A DNA stretch of 11,369 nucleotides from JANXVV01 sp038230975 (GTDB taxonomy: Bacteria > Planctomycetota > Phycisphaerae > Tepidisphaerales > Tepidisphaeraceae), in assembly GCA_038230975.1 (NCBI GenBank), contig JBBRMF010000169.1:1-11369 (forward strand), given 5' to 3'. Under the pieces are notes generated by a model that was not told where the DNA came from, did no database searches, and worked only from the letters and a program-made list of their open reading frames with translations. Position numbers and translations under genes: made by a program. Numbering within the stretch: the stretch's first letter is position 1; each line of letters starts with the position of its first letter. Of this stretch, positions 1 through 7,800 are shown in pieces.

Positions 1-16
1 AGTATTGTTAAGTGAG

Positions 17-45
17 TCAGTGGTCAGTGGTCAGTGGTCAGTGGT
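17..45. repeat. Heptamer tandem array, left block (4 units, inverted orientation)
   Basis: Four exact copies of the 7-mer tcagtgg lie head to tail from 17 to 44, followed by one more matching base. Read on the minus strand the unit is accactg, which differs by one or two bases from the units of the larger array at 78-168. The two blocks are therefore the same repeat family facing each other across about 32 bp. The count and the inversion are read directly. Function is unknown. Confidence 0.9.
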
Positions 46-77
46 TAAGAAGTCGTGGGTTGGGCCGAGTTGATTTT

Positions 78-168
78 ACAACTGACAACTGACAACCGAC
101 AACCGACAACCGACAACCGACAACCGGCCACAGACCACAGACCACAGACCACAGACCACAGATAACTG
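78..168. repeat. Heptamer tandem array, right block (13 units)
   Basis: Thirteen consecutive 7-mers keep one phase without a gap: acaactg twice, acaaccg five times, gccacag once, accacag four times, and a degenerate last unit ataactg. The sub-blocks are homogeneous inside but differ from one another, as expected from local slippage or amplification of diverging units. The accacag units are nearly complementary to the tcagtgg units at 17-45, so the region could fold into a long imperfect hairpin. Seven-base tandem repeats are known in other bacteria, for example the cyanobacterial STRR sequences. No protein can be assigned to this stretch. Confidence 0.92.
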
Positions 169-182
169 AAATCCCCCACCAT

Positions 183-211
183 TTGCCACGGTTCTCGCCG
201 TGGGTTAGGAT
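183..211 (+). promoter_or_regulatory. Candidate sigma-70-type promoter with a dyad in the spacer
   Basis: TTGCCA at 183-188 matches 5 of 6 bases of the -35 consensus. TAGGAT at 206-211 matches 4 of 6 of the -10 consensus. The spacer is exactly 17 nt. A perfect 6-bp inverted repeat, ccacgg / ccgtgg with a 6-nt centre (186-203), fills the spacer and could be an operator or just a hairpin. Transcription would start about 80 nt before the PTS IIA gene. This is inference from sequence alone. Confidence 0.35.
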
Positions 212-297
212 TTCACGCTTTCATCAACCCGGAAGACTCGGTGGCCTGTATGGCTCCGAAGGTTCTAACCGCGCCGGGTGTTGTGGAGCAGTGAGAT

Positions 298-759
298 ATG
301 CGATTGATCGACATCTTGAAACCCGAGAATATCAAGGTTCCTCTGGAGAGCCTCAGTAAGAACGAAGCCATTGCCGAGTTGGTCAATCTACTGGCGAAAA
401 ACGGAGATGTGACCGACGCCAAGAAAGTGCTCGATGCGGTGTTGGAGCGCGAATCCACCCGTACCACGGGCATTGGCAACGGGCTGGCGATTCCCCACGG
501 CAAATGTAGTTCGACCAAAGACCTGGTGATGGCCATCGGTAAGGCTGGTACACCGATCGACTTTCAGGCCATTGATGGCCGCCCTGTCTCACTCATCTGG
601 TTGCTGACCTCCCCGCCCGACAAGACAGGCCCGCATATTCATGCCCTCGCCCGTATCAGTCGGCTGATGACCATCGACAAATTCCGCCAGGCGCTGGCCA
701 CCGCAAAGACGAGCCAGGAAGTCTTTGACATGATTATGAAGCAGGATGAATCGCTGTAA
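298..759 (+). CDS. ptsN: PTS EIIA domain protein, PtsN / fructose-specific IIA type
   Basis: A 153-residue single-domain protein matching the PTS EIIA type-2 family (fructose/mannitol IIA and the nitrogen-PTS protein PtsN) in length and motifs. The phospho-acceptor histidine is His67 in GLAIPHGK. A second family signature, GPHIHALARISRL, spans residues 111-123 and carries His113 and His115, of which one normally assists the active site. In the family the protein takes phosphate from HPr or NPr and acts in the cytoplasm, either in sugar uptake or, for PtsN, as a regulator. No EIIB/EIIC domain or HPr gene is nearby, which favours a regulatory role, so the symbol is provisional. The ATG at 298 has a GGAG ribosome-binding site 9 nt upstream. 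The gene stands alone between two repeat regions. Confidence 0.88.
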   Translation: MRLIDILKPENIKVPLESLSKNEAIAELVNLLAKNGDVTDAKKVLDAVLERESTRTTGIGNGLAIPHGKCSSTKDLVMAIGKAGTPIDFQAIDGRPVSLIWLLTSPPDKTGPHIHALARISRLMTIDKFRQALATAKTSQEVFDMIMKQDESL

Positions 760-782
760 GCAACGAACACGTCACTAACTTT

Positions 783-894
783 GTGGCACGGGCTTCCAGC
801 CCGTGTTAGCGGATCAAGAAGAAGAAAAAAGAGTCTGTTTTTCAGCGGCGATTCGAGTTCCACGCTCTCAACACGGGCTGGAAGTCCGTGCCAC
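783..894. repeat. Inverted-repeat element with 25-bp arms and nested hairpins
   Basis: Arms at 783-807 and 870-894 are inverted copies matching at 24 of 25 positions and enclose 62 bp. The left arm also contains its own hairpin: cacgggct and agcccgtg around a 3-nt loop (788-806). The right arm carries the same hairpin with one mismatch. The centre has a purine-rich run (about 817-832). The whole 112 bp could fold as one long stem or as two short ones. I see no target-site duplication and no open frame inside. It begins 23 bp after the PTS IIA stop codon and could help end that transcript, but no U-tract follows the hairpin. Confidence 0.85.
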
Positions 895-969
895 GAATTG
901 ATTCTCCTGTTCACTGAGGACCGTTATATCCGGAGTACGGAAACAAATTCAAAAAAATGATTGAACGAT

Positions 970-2229
970 ATGAAATTGACTCTACGCGCATGGGTGCTGG
1001 CGTTTACGATTTTTGGTGTGGATCTTCAAGCCGCCGATTGGCCGCAATGGCGCGGGCCTGAGCGAACGGGGTATGTGCCATCGGGCGCGCCAGTTCCGAA
1101 AACGCTTCCCGATTCCCCGAAAATTCTCTGGCACATTCCGATTGGCAACGGCGTGGCTTCGCCGGTCGTCTGCGCGGGCAAAGTTTTTTATCTCGATCAT
1201 CAAAATGCCAAAGAAGTGGTTCACGCCGCCGATGCTGCGAACGGGCAGGTCTTGTGGAGCGCGGTGCTGGACGATGCTCAGAAGGACAGTCAGAGCACAC
1301 CGGGCCCGCGCTGCACGCCATTGGTGGATGACAACCGCGTGTACGCCCAATCCTGCCGCGGTGAGCTGCAATGTCTGGACGCGGCTGACGGGAAGATGAT
1401 CTGGCACACCCACTTCGTGAAGGATTTCGGGGCGATCTTCATCGGTGAAAAAGGTAAAGCCGAAGGCGCAAGCCGGCATGGCAATACCGGTTCGCCGTTG
1501 GTGGATGGGGATCATCTGATTGCGGAGGTTGGCGGGCCAGGGGCAAGCCTTGTGTGCTTCGATAAAAAAACCGGAGCGGTGATTTGGAAAACCGAGAGTG
1601 ATGTTCCCGGATATGCCGCGCCGATCGTGGCGACGGTCGCGGGAACAAAGCAGGTCATCGCCTTCATGGCGGATGGCGTGATGGGCGTTGCGCGAAGCGA
1701 TGGGAAATTCCTGTGGCGAGTGCCCGTGAAAACGGCTTTTGCCCGGCACGTCACCACACCGGTCGTGGTCGACGACACGGTCATGGTGGCATCCCAAACG
1801 GCGGGATTACTCGGCGTGAAACTCACCGCCGAGGGTGACGGCATCAAAGCTGAAACCGCCTGGACCACAAAAGATGCGTCGATCAATTTTTCAAGCCCGG
1901 TGACGGTCGGTCAGTATCTTTACGGGCTGGGGATGAATAAAAATCTGCTCTGCATCGACACGAAAACCGGCAAGCAGGCGTGGGTTAAAGAAGGATTTCT
2001 GGTAGGCAAAGCGGATAAGGCTCATGTGGGCATGATCGTGGCCGGTGAGAATCTTCTGGTGCTGACCGATGATGGGCAGTTGGCGATGGTGGCGGTCGAC
2101 CCGAAGGCGTTTAAAGAAACCGGGCGCGTGCGGGTCTGCACGAGTAACTGGTGCAATCCGGCGTATTCTGACGGGAAGCTTTTTCTGCGGGATACGAATG
2201 AATTGATTTGTGTGCAGTTGATGCCGTGA
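970..2229 (+). CDS. Secreted PQQ-like (BamB-type) beta-propeller protein
   Basis: A 419-residue protein of the PQQ-binding-like/BamB-like beta-propeller superfamily. The N-terminus is a signal peptide (K2, R6, hydrophobic stretch 7-17, likely cleavage after about residue 21). It is followed at once by WPQWRGP, the start motif common in exported planctomycete propellers. Blade motifs of the form D-x-x-(T/D)-G-(K/Q)-x-x-W recur, for example LDAADGKMIWHT, FDKKTGAVIWKT and IDTKTGKQAWVK. No catalytic residues of a true quinoprotein dehydrogenase are evident, so a binding or scaffold role outside the cytoplasm is more likely than an enzyme. I place the start at the ATG at 970. An in-frame TTG at 961 would only add three residues, and neither start has a clear ribosome-binding site. 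The gene converges with the lipoprotein propeller at 2256, 26 bp away. Confidence 0.85.
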   Translation: MKLTLRAWVLAFTIFGVDLQAADWPQWRGPERTGYVPSGAPVPKTLPDSPKILWHIPIGNGVASPVVCAGKVFYLDHQNAKEVVHAADAANGQVLWSAVLDDAQKDSQSTPGPRCTPLVDDNRVYAQSCRGELQCLDAADGKMIWHTHFVKDFGAIFIGEKGKAEGASRHGNTGSPLVDGDHLIAEVGGPGASLVCFDKKTGAVIWKTESDVPGYAAPIVATVAGTKQVIAFMADGVMGVARSDGKFLWRVPVKTAFARHVTTPVVVDDTVMVASQTAGLLGVKLTAEGDGIKAETAWTTKDASINFSSPVTVGQYLYGLGMNKNLLCIDTKTGKQAWVKEGFLVGKADKAHVGMIVAGENLLVLTDDGQLAMVAVDPKAFKETGRVRVCTSNWCNPAYSDGKLFLRDTNELICVQLMP

Positions 2230-2250
2230 CGGGCAAGACGCCCATGCCAC
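2228..2250 (-). repeat. Single copy related to the arms of the 783-894 element
   Basis: Read on the minus strand, these 23 bases match the left arm of the 783-894 element at 18 of 23 positions without gaps, including the outer gtggca and the inner cccgt. The copy has its own small hairpin (gggc / gccc, 2231-2243). It overlaps the last two bases of the propeller stop codon at 2227-2229. A run of six T follows at 2252-2257, so for the plus strand it could act as a weak terminator between the two convergent genes. Confidence 0.6.
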
Positions 2251-2255
2251 CTTTT

Positions 2256-3392
2256 TTACTTTGCTTCGAAGCAATAGACAGCGCCTTTGGTATCGCCGAA
2301 AATAAGTACACCGGCACCGATGGTTGGGGGGGCGGTGATGGCGCGTGACGCGGTGTATTCCCAGAGCGATTTTCCAGTTTTCAGGTCGAGGACGTAGAGC
2401 TTTTTGTCTTTACTGCCGAAATAGACGCGGCCATCGCTGATCAGAGGTGAGGAGTCGACGTCGCCACGGGTCGTAAAAGTCCAGAGGGGTTTCCCATCAG
2501 CCAACGCCATCGCATGCACCTGCCGATCGCGCGCACCGGCTACGACGATGCCATCGGCAACGGCGGGTGTGGAATAGACCATCGCCTCATCCTTTACTTT
2601 GTCGAAATCCCAGAGCGGTTTGCCTTCCAGTGAGTAGCACAGAACGTGGCCGCGGTCCGTGCCGATGATGATGCGATCTTTCAACATTACCGGAGAGCCG
2701 GGAGCCAGTGCCCCCATTTCAGCGGCGAAGACTTCAGTGCCTTCTTTGAGAGTGATCGCGCGGAGCTTTGAATCGCAACCGGAAATGAGCGCAATCCATC
2801 GGCCATCGGGCAATGCGCCGATCGAGGGGGCGGCGTTGATTCGGTCGTTGGCCAACGCGAGCCATTGCTTGTTTCCCTGGGTATCCAGGCTGATGATTTC
2901 AGCGCCATCATTTCCGAAGATGATGTGGGAACCATCGGAGTTGGCCGAGCCGTGTATGCCGTTGTCACCGTTGAAGACCCAAACCTTTTTTCCATCGACG
3001 GCGGATACACAGTGAAACGTACCGGCGAGATCACCCAGATAAACTCGACCGTCCATAACCAGCGGCGAGGCATCAAATCCACCCTCGCTAAGATACTTCC
3101 ACTTCATCTGCCCGCTTTTCAGATCGACGGCGTGCAGCGTTCCGCGATCGTCAGCGATGAATACATTGCCGCCGGCAATCGTAGGAGCCGATTCGATGGA
3201 AGTGCGTTGTTTGTCGTCACCGGTTTGATATGTCCACCGCAGTTTCATGGGCGGCGGCGCGATTTTCTCAGCCTCACCGATCAGCCCACCACCGCCTCTG
3301 AAGGCAGCGATGAGCGAGGGTTTTGTAGCCGGGCCGGCAGCGGTGCAGGCGAGGAGAAGGAGGCTGACCAACGATGCGAAAGCGTTTCTCAT
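2256..3392 (-). CDS. PQQ-like (BamB-type) beta-propeller lipoprotein
   Basis: A 378-residue propeller protein. The N-terminus has R2, a hydrophobic core and a lipobox-like LLAC with Cys16, so it is probably a lipoprotein anchored in an envelope membrane. About eight blade repeats follow, most ending in G-x-x-x-W or a variant: AVDLKSGQMKWKY, VSAVDGKKVWVF, SLDTQGNKQWLA, YSLEGKPLWDF, MALADGKPLWTF, VLDLKTGKSLWEY. This is the layout of BamB-like 8-blade propellers. Unlike the other two propellers here it lacks the WPxWRGP start motif. I chose the ATG at 3392; an in-frame GTG at 3398 adds two residues, and no strong ribosome-binding site distinguishes them. It lies 139 bp downstream of the 3532-4833 propeller in the same direction, with the 3410-3509 hairpin between. 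Substrate or partner is unknown. Confidence 0.82.
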   Translation of the reverse strand: MRNAFASLVSLLLLACTAAGPATKPSLIAAFRGGGGLIGEAEKIAPPPMKLRWTYQTGDDKQRTSIESAPTIAGGNVFIADDRGTLHAVDLKSGQMKWKYLSEGGFDASPLVMDGRVYLGDLAGTFHCVSAVDGKKVWVFNGDNGIHGSANSDGSHIIFGNDGAEIISLDTQGNKQWLALANDRINAAPSIGALPDGRWIALISGCDSKLRAITLKEGTEVFAAEMGALAPGSPVMLKDRIIIGTDRGHVLCYSLEGKPLWDFDKVKDEAMVYSTPAVADGIVVAGARDRQVHAMALADGKPLWTFTTRGDVDSSPLISDGRVYFGSKDKKLYVLDLKTGKSLWEYTASRAITAPPTIGAGVLIFGDTKGAVYCFEAK

Positions 3393-3409
3393 AGGCACGT
3401 ATTAGAATC

Positions 3410-3509
3410 GCCACAGAGAACACAGAGGGCACGGAGAAATGCGCAGAGATGGAAGAAACTACTTCTTTTTTTCTCTGTGAAACTCTGTGTTCTATGTGTC
3501 CTCTGTGGC
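3410..3509. repeat. Imperfect hairpin built of facing 9-bp repeat arrays
   Basis: The left arm (3410-3449) and right arm (3472-3509) are inverted copies that start with a perfect gccacagag match and stay about three-quarters identical, around a 22-bp T-rich centre. Each arm is itself about four degenerate 9-mers of the kind NCACAGAGR: ccacagaga, acacagagg, gcacggaga, gcgcagaga on the left, and their counterparts on the other strand on the right. It occupies most of the spacer between the two minus-strand propeller genes. It could protect or attenuate a joint transcript. Sequences of this cacagag type are, to my knowledge, widespread in environmental bacterial genomes. Confidence 0.82.
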
Positions 3510-3531
3510 TTTTTAAAGCAATCACATTCAA

Positions 3532-4833
3532 TCACTTTGCCTTGATGTCCAGACAGACAATTTCTTCAAGGCCTTTCACATAAAGTTTTCCATTGGCAAT
3601 GGTAGGAGTAGACCAGACGTTATTCTTGCCTTCCACGATGTGGTCGACCGTGCTGATGCGGGTGTAACCTTCGGGGGTGGCTTTGCCGAGCGTCAATTTT
3701 CCACGTTCGCCAAGAAGGATCACGTAGTCACCGAAGCGGACGAGCGAACCGCCTTCGCCCAGCGATTCGGATTTCTGCTTGGTGAGTTCCCAAGCTTTTT
3801 TACCGTCGGCCCAGTTGACCGATCGCAGTGTGCCACCGCTGTTGGCGTAAAGGAATCCACGGTCGAGAATCACCTGTTGGAATTTGCTCGAAGTTACTTT
3901 ACTTTCGAACAGTTTCTTCGCGCCGGTGGGTGATAGATCGAGCATCATGCAGCCGCGATCATAACCGGTGGCGATAAATAGTTTTGGTTCCAGATAGACG
4001 GGCGTGGTGGCGTTGACATCGTAGGCCGTAACCCACGGCTCTTCCCAAATGGTTTTGCCAGTGGCCGGGTCCATTCCATACACCGCGATTCCGCCTAGAA
4101 CGATCAGTTGTTTTTTGTCACCGACTGGCGCGAGTATGATTGCCGCGTATCCACCACCGGTGCCGCCCTTCATTTTGTTCTTACCGTCAGCGGCTCCGGT
4201 TGCCTCGGAAGACCAAATCGTTTTGCCATCGAGCTTGTTCACCGCCACCGCGATCGGCGCACCTTTGCCGATGCCGCCTTGAATGTAAATGGTATCGCCG
4301 ACGATCAGCGGGCTGGAGGCTTCGCCCCACTCAAGCACCTTGGCGTTGGTTTCTTTCAAAACGTTGATGTGCCATATCTCTTTACCCTCTGCAATATCAC
4401 GGCAAACCAGATCACCCGACCCGCCATAGGTGTAAATCTTTCCGTTTTCAATGGTGGGTGTGGCGCGCGTGCCAAGCCATGAAGGGTCCGGGGCGCCGCT
4501 GTATCCACCGACGTACGATTGCTGCCAAAGCGGTTTACCATCATCCGCGCCGAAGGCGGACAGCACTTCTTCGTTTTTGTCCTCATCGCGGGCGAATACA
4601 AAGACCTTACCGCCGACAACGACGGGGCTGGCGTGACCACCACCGACCTTTGCCGACCACAGTTTCTTAGGTCCTTCGGCGGGCCATTGCGTCATGAGAT
4701 CTGTCTCGCGAGAGATGCCGTCACCGTTGGGGCCGCGCCATTTTGGCCATTCTTCCGCGCGGGCGGCAATCACTGAAGAGAGGCTCAACACACCGGTCAG
4801 AAAGAGATTCAATTTCATTTTTATGTCACGCAA
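3532..4833 (-). CDS. Secreted PQQ-like (BamB-type) beta-propeller protein
   Basis: A 433-residue exported propeller. A signal peptide covers residues 1-26 with an A-x-A type cleavage site (ARA before EEWPKWRGP), and the mature protein opens with the WPKWRGP motif. Blade-type repeats include GADDGKPLWQQ, DIAEGKEIWHI, NKLDGKTIWSS, MDPATGKTIWEE and NWADGKKAWEL. It also has a glycine-rich insert (about residues 217-229). Known relatives are non-catalytic binding propellers; the ligand here cannot be read. The start is set by the ribosome-binding site: GGAGG at 4839-4843 lies 5 nt before a TTG at 4833, but 20 nt before the in-frame ATG at 4818, so TTG initiation is more likely. The permease gene ends 16 bp upstream, so the two are very probably translated from one transcript. 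Confidence 0.85.
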   Translation of the reverse strand: MRDIKMKLNLFLTGVLSLSSVIAARAEEWPKWRGPNGDGISRETDLMTQWPAEGPKKLWSAKVGGGHASPVVVGGKVFVFARDEDKNEEVLSAFGADDGKPLWQQSYVGGYSGAPDPSWLGTRATPTIENGKIYTYGGSGDLVCRDIAEGKEIWHINVLKETNAKVLEWGEASSPLIVGDTIYIQGGIGKGAPIAVAVNKLDGKTIWSSEATGAADGKNKMKGGTGGGYAAIILAPVGDKKQLIVLGGIAVYGMDPATGKTIWEEPWVTAYDVNATTPVYLEPKLFIATGYDRGCMMLDLSPTGAKKLFESKVTSSKFQQVILDRGFLYANSGGTLRSVNWADGKKAWELTKQKSESLGEGGSLVRFGDYVILLGERGKLTLGKATPEGYTRISTVDHIVEGKNNVWSTPTIANGKLYVKGLEEIVCLDIKAK

Positions 4834-4838
4834 AGTAA

Positions 4839-4843
4839 CCTCC
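4839..4843 (-). promoter_or_regulatory. Shine-Dalgarno site selecting a TTG start
   Basis: On the minus strand the sequence is GGAGG, then 5 nt, then the TTG of the 3532-4833 propeller. It lies inside the 16-bp gap after the permease stop codon and links translation of the two genes. The spacing fits TTG far better than the ATG 15 nt further on. Confidence 0.7.
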
Positions 4844-4849
4844 GAATTG

Positions 4850-7800
4850 TTATTCCGATCTTAAATCGGCTGCAGTAATATTTTTGCCACCGAACCAAAT
4901 TGCCGTAATCAATGAGACCATACCCGCCGCCAACACTCCAAGAAGTGTCAGCAGCAATTGAATTAGATGAATTTTCCGCCCGGCCTGCAAGAGTTCAGGC
5001 AGCATGGCGATGATCGCACAGACGGTGCCGATTCCCAATCCAAGCAGAAGCAACAGTGCATTCTCCGCAAGAACAATCCGCAGGCGATCAACGCGCCTGA
5101 AACCAACCGCGGCAAGCATCGCGAATTCAGCTTTCCGCTCAATCAGACCGCGTAACAAAACAACCGCAAGGCCAACCGTCCCAAGCAACAGTCCAAGTGA
5201 ACCGAGTACTTGAAACGTGGACAAATAGGCATTCTGCACATTGCTGTACATGGCAAGCACATCCGCCGTGCGATCCACGGTGACTGAAAAATCGCCCAGT
5301 TCGCTTGCCAGCATGCTGGCTGCTGTATCCATATCTTTGGGCTCAACATCTATCATTACCACCCCGGAGCCGCTTTGTGAGGGGAACAACTTTGTGAAGT
5401 TGGATTCGGCCATCAACAGTTCACCTTGAAACACGCTGCCTGAGAGTGTGGCGACCAGAATCAGCTTTCTGATGGCCCCGTTTTGGTCGGTCACTTCGAT
5501 CGATTGTCCAAGGCTCAGGTGGAGGATGTATTCAGCCGTCTCGTCATCGGCGATGACGGGGATACCCTCTTTCGACAACTCGGGATCTTCCAAAACGTTC
5601 CAGAAATTGGGGGTTTTCTTCACACTTCTGGCGAATGAAAATGCGTTGCGTTCAACCAGTCCGGGCGGCACGGAAAGTATCGTCGGGCTACCCGGCCGAG
5701 TGAGGTTGAGGCAACTGATATCTTCGCCGGCCCAGCGACGCATCTGCGTAAAACGCAGCCGCGACCAGAGCGAATCATTCGGATTACTGACAGCCAATAC
5801 ATCCCGCCCGGCCGATGTATTTAAATCTCCAAGCAGCGGGATATCCGCCCGCGCCATCAACCGGTATCCACCCGCGCCGGACTTTTTATCGCCGGTATCT
5901 TCCTGCGCCTTCCCACGCAGGGCGGCGACGGTGACCAGCGCAAAGGTAGCAAACGCAATTAAGCCCATCGTCAATACGCTGCGAGCGGTGTGGCGAGAAG
6001 CGTTACGGAAACCGAGCGACGAAAAGGAGGCGATGATCGCCGCGCCGTGCTTGGGGCGCAGTCGGCCGGCGGTCAATATCATGGCTGCGATCAGCAACAA
6101 CGTTCCACCGCCGAGGAATGCTTCCTGTGCGGAGATCAATTTCAACAGACCGCTGACGAGCATTGCGCCGCTGCAGACGAGTAAAAGCCAGCCGATTCGC
6201 ATTCCCCATTTGCCGCGCGTCTTCATCCTGAGCGTTGGCGTCGCCCATCCACCTGCCAAGAGCGTGCCGGCGGAAGTTCGACCGACCCGCCACACACCCC
6301 AGAGAATCGCGATGGCCGCCATCATCAGGCTGGCGCTGAATCCGTAGATGAGTGTGATCGGCAGCACGTGCAAGTGCATCGCAGAGATTCCCACAGCGCC
6401 AAACCACCAGGTGCGTAGCCCGGCCATCATCAGTGCGGTGTATCCCACCGCTCCACCCAAGCCGATCAAAGAACCGATGACGGCGATGATCATTCCTTCC
6501 TTCAGCGCCATACTGCGGAGCGCTTTTGGCGTGTATCCGATGGCCGCCAGCAGGCCGAGTTGCCGCGCGCGCTGTTCAATGTTCAACCGAAACAACATCG
6601 CGACAAGAAGGACCGCCGCCACGATCAGAAAGAAGCTGAAGTAGATAAATAGCTCACCAAAATCCGTGCTGCCGCTGCTGGCAGCCAACTGTTCGGCGCG
6701 GATCGGACGGAAGGACATCCCCATCATCGCTGGGTCAATTTGCTTGAGCAGTTCCGCGGAAAACTCATTCGTCTTTTCCGCCGGGACGCGCAGACTTGTG
6801 ACATCTCCAAACGGCCCGCCCCACAGTTTTTTGGCCGAATTCAAACTGATGATTAGTTTTGGTGCGGCTTTATATTGCTTCCAGTAGGCCTCATCGGCTT
6901 TGGTGACCCAATCTTTGCGGATCGTCAGGCCGGCAGGCGCCTCCCAATCGCTGATGCTGCCAGAATCCGTCAACCCTTTGTAAGCGGGAGTCAGTGTCGG
7001 ATCACTGCCGAACCCGCTCATCGGCAGAATCTGGACGACGTGGAATAACAGACCCACTCCGGCGCGATCGCTTGCTACTTCTTTGAGGTCGCCGCTTATT
7101 TCGCGATGGTAGTATTCAAGACGGATCTCATCCCCGACCTTTGTCGAGAGCTGGTCGGCGGCCCATTGATTCAGGGCAACTTCATTGTCTTGCAGTGGCT
7201 TTTGCTCCAGTGAATTCAGACCGGCGATCATCGCGTAATGAATTTCTTTTTTCCCGCTGACGTTCTGAACGGTGTTTATCAAATAAGAAGACACTCGGTG
7301 CACCGAGACGCCCATCGATTTAACGGCGCGTTCGACGGCTTCATCTATAGGTCGCGGGAAATAAGTATCGGCCGTCGTGAGAACCGCTTCCCGTTGACCT
7401 CCGCCGGGCGACATCTTCAAACCGTAGTCGCCGAGAGTCATCACCTGGCGTGCGATCCGCTGCAACTCGCCTGCCTGATTGGGACTTTCGCCGGTGGATT
7501 TTGCGTGGACCAAAAGAAGATTCGCCCGGCCGCTTTGCCCCACGGCCTCCTGCAAGTCCGCCAGGTTGAGCCAGGCGTTTCGCGGGGTACGCTGCCCGCC
7601 GGAAAGATTGAACATCCCCTCAAATTCAGTCGCTTTGGTAACACGTGAAACCTGTGGCTGAACGGTGATATCCGAGATGACATCGCCCCGACCTCGCCGC
7701 GCGAGCGTCGCATCGCGCGGGCCGTCCTCGAGTTTTGGAATCGCGTAGATTACTTTTTCGCCGGGTTTTATGCTTGGGAGCCATGAGGCAAGCTCGCTGT

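Noticed and set aside
17..168. Possible CRISPR array
   Set aside because: The units are 7 bp, contiguous and without spacers; no cas gene is present.
166..294. Open frame ending 3 nt before the PTS IIA start, with a 14-codon ATG ORF at 250-294
   Set aside because: The frame is only 43 codons after an in-frame stop at 163, has no ribosome-binding site before the internal ATG, and partly overlaps the candidate promoter. A leader peptide cannot be excluded but is not supported.
982..1797. 271-residue antisense frame on the minus strand
   Set aside because: It lies wholly inside the propeller gene; the composition is rich in Arg and His as expected of a shadow frame, with no domain.
3274..3531. 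85-residue minus-strand frame starting MNVIALKSHRGHIEHR
   Set aside because: The N-terminal part is translated repeat and the rest overlaps the lipoprotein propeller in another frame.
2865..3545. 226-residue plus-strand frame running through the hairpin at 3410-3509
   Set aside because: It is antisense to a propeller, and its C-terminus (LCVLCVLCG) is just translated cacagag repeat, a familiar source of spurious proteins.
5448..6347. 299-residue plus-strand frame
   Set aside because: It is antisense to the permease, with Ser/Arg/Pro-rich shadow composition and no recognisable motif.
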